Shown here: positions 13,750 through 14,525 of the stretch, piece after piece
Layout of the letters: the number at the start of each line of letters is the position of its first letter
Numbering within the stretch: position 1 is the stretch's first letter
Source of the DNA: an uncultured Solobacterium sp.
Lineage (GTDB): Bacteria > Bacillota_I > Bacilli_A > Erysipelotrichales > Erysipelotrichaceae
DNA: 14,525 nucleotides
NCBI GenBank assembly: GCA_905194705.1
Contig: CAJJTI010000037.1
Location: 1-14,525, forward strand
Direction of reading: 5' to 3'
Made by a program: the position numbers and the translations under genes
The notes under the pieces: model-generated
Told to the model about the DNA's origin: nothing
What the model saw: the letters and a program-made list of their open reading frames with translations, nothing else
Databases searched by the model: none

Positions 13750-13778
13750 TTTACAATTTAGCTTTAATTCAGTATAAT
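13750..13778 (+). promoter_or_regulatory. Promoter of secG
   Basis: TTTACA (13750-13755), exactly 17 bases, TATAAT (13773-13778), starting six bases after the preceding stop codon. It is the best match to the sigma-A consensus in the window. Confidence 0.88.
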
Positions 13779-13807
13779 ATTGGGGCATTAGCGAAAGGAG
13801 CACTTTC

Positions 13808-14032
13808 ATGTTAAACGCTTTATTGATGATAGACGCTGCTCTATTAATTATCGTTACTTTATTACAGGGTGGTAAATCAAGCGGTATTTCTGGAGCTTTC
13901 ACAGGATCCGGCGGATTAAACCTGTTTGCCAATACAAAAGAAAGAGGTTCTGAAAAAGTAATTTCAAACCTTACATTAGTTTTAGGTGTATTATTCTTTG
14001 TATTAGTTATAGCAATTCGTATAGTTGATTAA
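13808..14032 (+). CDS. secG: Preprotein translocase subunit SecG
   Basis: A 74-residue protein of normal SecG length. TM1 is at about 3-19 (LNALLMIDAALLIIVTL), then the conserved loop LLQGGKSSGISGAFTGSGG, and TM2 at about 51-72. SecG sits beside SecYE and eases protein export driven by SecA. GAAAGGAG lies 7 bases before the ATG. The secG-rnr order that follows is common in Firmicutes, where smpB usually comes next. A terminator after the stop codon suggests that secG is made in excess of rnr. Confidence 0.93.
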   Translation: MLNALLMIDAALLIIVTLLQGGKSSGISGAFTGSGGLNLFANTKERGSEKVISNLTLVLGVLFFVLVIAIRIVD

Positions 14033-14035
14033 TTT

Positions 14036-14065
14036 AAGCCGGTTATTTAACCGGTTTATTTTTAT
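14036..14065 (+). terminator. Terminator between secG and rnr
   Basis: AAGCCGGTT, loop ATTT, AACCGGTTT, then TATTTTTATA. The stem has about nine pairs including one G-U. It ends just before the rnr start codon, so rnr would be read by readthrough or from a promoter not recognised here. Confidence 0.82.
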
Positions 14066-14068
14066 ATT

Positions 14069-14525
14069 ATGGTAAAATTTATGGAAAAATTAAATGAAAA
14101 GATTATAGAAATATTAAATAAATATCCTCGAGGATTATCTTTTAAAGAACTTGAAAAAGCACTAGATGTTAAGACTTCAAGTGATTTTGCTATACTTTCA
14201 AAGACAATGGACCAACTTGAAAGAGATTTCGTAGTTGTTCGTGAGAAAAGTAATGCATATCAATTAGCAGAACAAACTGGTTTTATAACAGGAGTTGTTC
14301 GTATCAATTCTAAAGGTGTTGGCTATATTGATTTAGAAGATGACCGCAGTATTATGATTGAACCTGAAGATCTTAATGGAGCATTAGATAGAGATACAGT
14401 CGTTGTAGGAATTAATAAGAGAACTTATAACTATGTTGTTAAAGCTGTTAGAAGTCATGCAATAGAGCACGCTATTGGTACTTTTGTGCAACAGAAAAAT
14501 GGAGCTTTAAAGTGTGTTTTAGATG
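14069..14525 (+). CDS. rnr: Ribonuclease R (5' part only)
   Basis: The first 152 codons are present; the gene runs off the right edge. The N-terminal winged helix (about residues 5-68: LNEKIIEILNKYPRGLSFKE) is followed by the first cold-shock OB domain (about 70-130: FITGVVRINSKGVGYIDLED, ALDRDTVVVGI), the standard start of RNase R, a processive 3'-5' exoribonuclease that degrades structured RNA and works with tmRNA. The catalytic RNB domain lies beyond the window. Two starts are possible, ATG at 14069 and ATG at 14081 (Met5). Neither has a ribosome binding site, because the terminator's T-rich tail abuts the first ATG. I give the longer form without confidence in that choice. Confidence 0.9.
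   Translation, partial: MVKFMEKLNEKIIEILNKYPRGLSFKELEKALDVKTSSDFAILSKTMDQLERDFVVVREKSNAYQLAEQTGFITGVVRINSKGVGYIDLEDDRSIMIEPEDLNGALDRDTVVVGINKRTYNYVVKAVRSHAIEHAIGTFVQQKNGALKCVLD

Overview
The window looks like chromosomal DNA from a low-GC Gram-positive bacterium (Firmicutes/Bacillota). AT-rich codon use, strong AGGAGG-type ribosome binding sites, a CIRCE heat-shock operator and the blocks rpsF-ssb-rpsR and secG-rnr point that way. Envelope-anchored flavin reductases and PASTA proteins without a kinase domain would suit the Erysipelotrichales, but that placement is an inference.

Layout. Positions 1-260 (minus) hold the start of a flavoprotein resembling the alpha subunit of adenylylsulfate reductase, with base and codon use unlike the rest of the window. 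Next comes ftsH (minus, 2205-313), preceded by a CIRCE operator and a CtsR-like direct repeat. A divergent promoter at 2368-2396 drives, after a leader of about 260 bases with a candidate cre site, a lipoprotein flavin reductase with FMN-binding and FAD domains (2663-4396). Two separate terminators lie between it and a convergent small lipoprotein gene (5132-4539).

From 5290 to 11048 five genes run on the plus strand with gaps of at most 15 bases or an overlap: a membrane-anchored PASTA-repeat protein, an FtsX/MacB-type permease, its ABC ATPase, an Lrp/AsnC regulator and a class I aminotransferase. A terminator folded into the last codons of the aminotransferase ends the unit. The first three genes look like an envelope-sensing or mechanotransmitting ABC complex with a PASTA partner, the best candidate here for an undescribed system.

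The rest is mostly housekeeping: rpsF-ssb-rpsR with its own promoter and a possible S6:S18 leader; tRNA-Thr(CGU) on the minus strand with promoter and terminator; a decayed amino-acid-binding lipoprotein gene (start codon lost, early stop, internal deletion); a thioredoxin-fold lipoprotein with a CPWC site; secG with promoter and terminator; and the 5' end of rnr (RNase R), cut by the window edge.

No CRISPR array, insertion sequence, rRNA gene or complete mobile element was seen.
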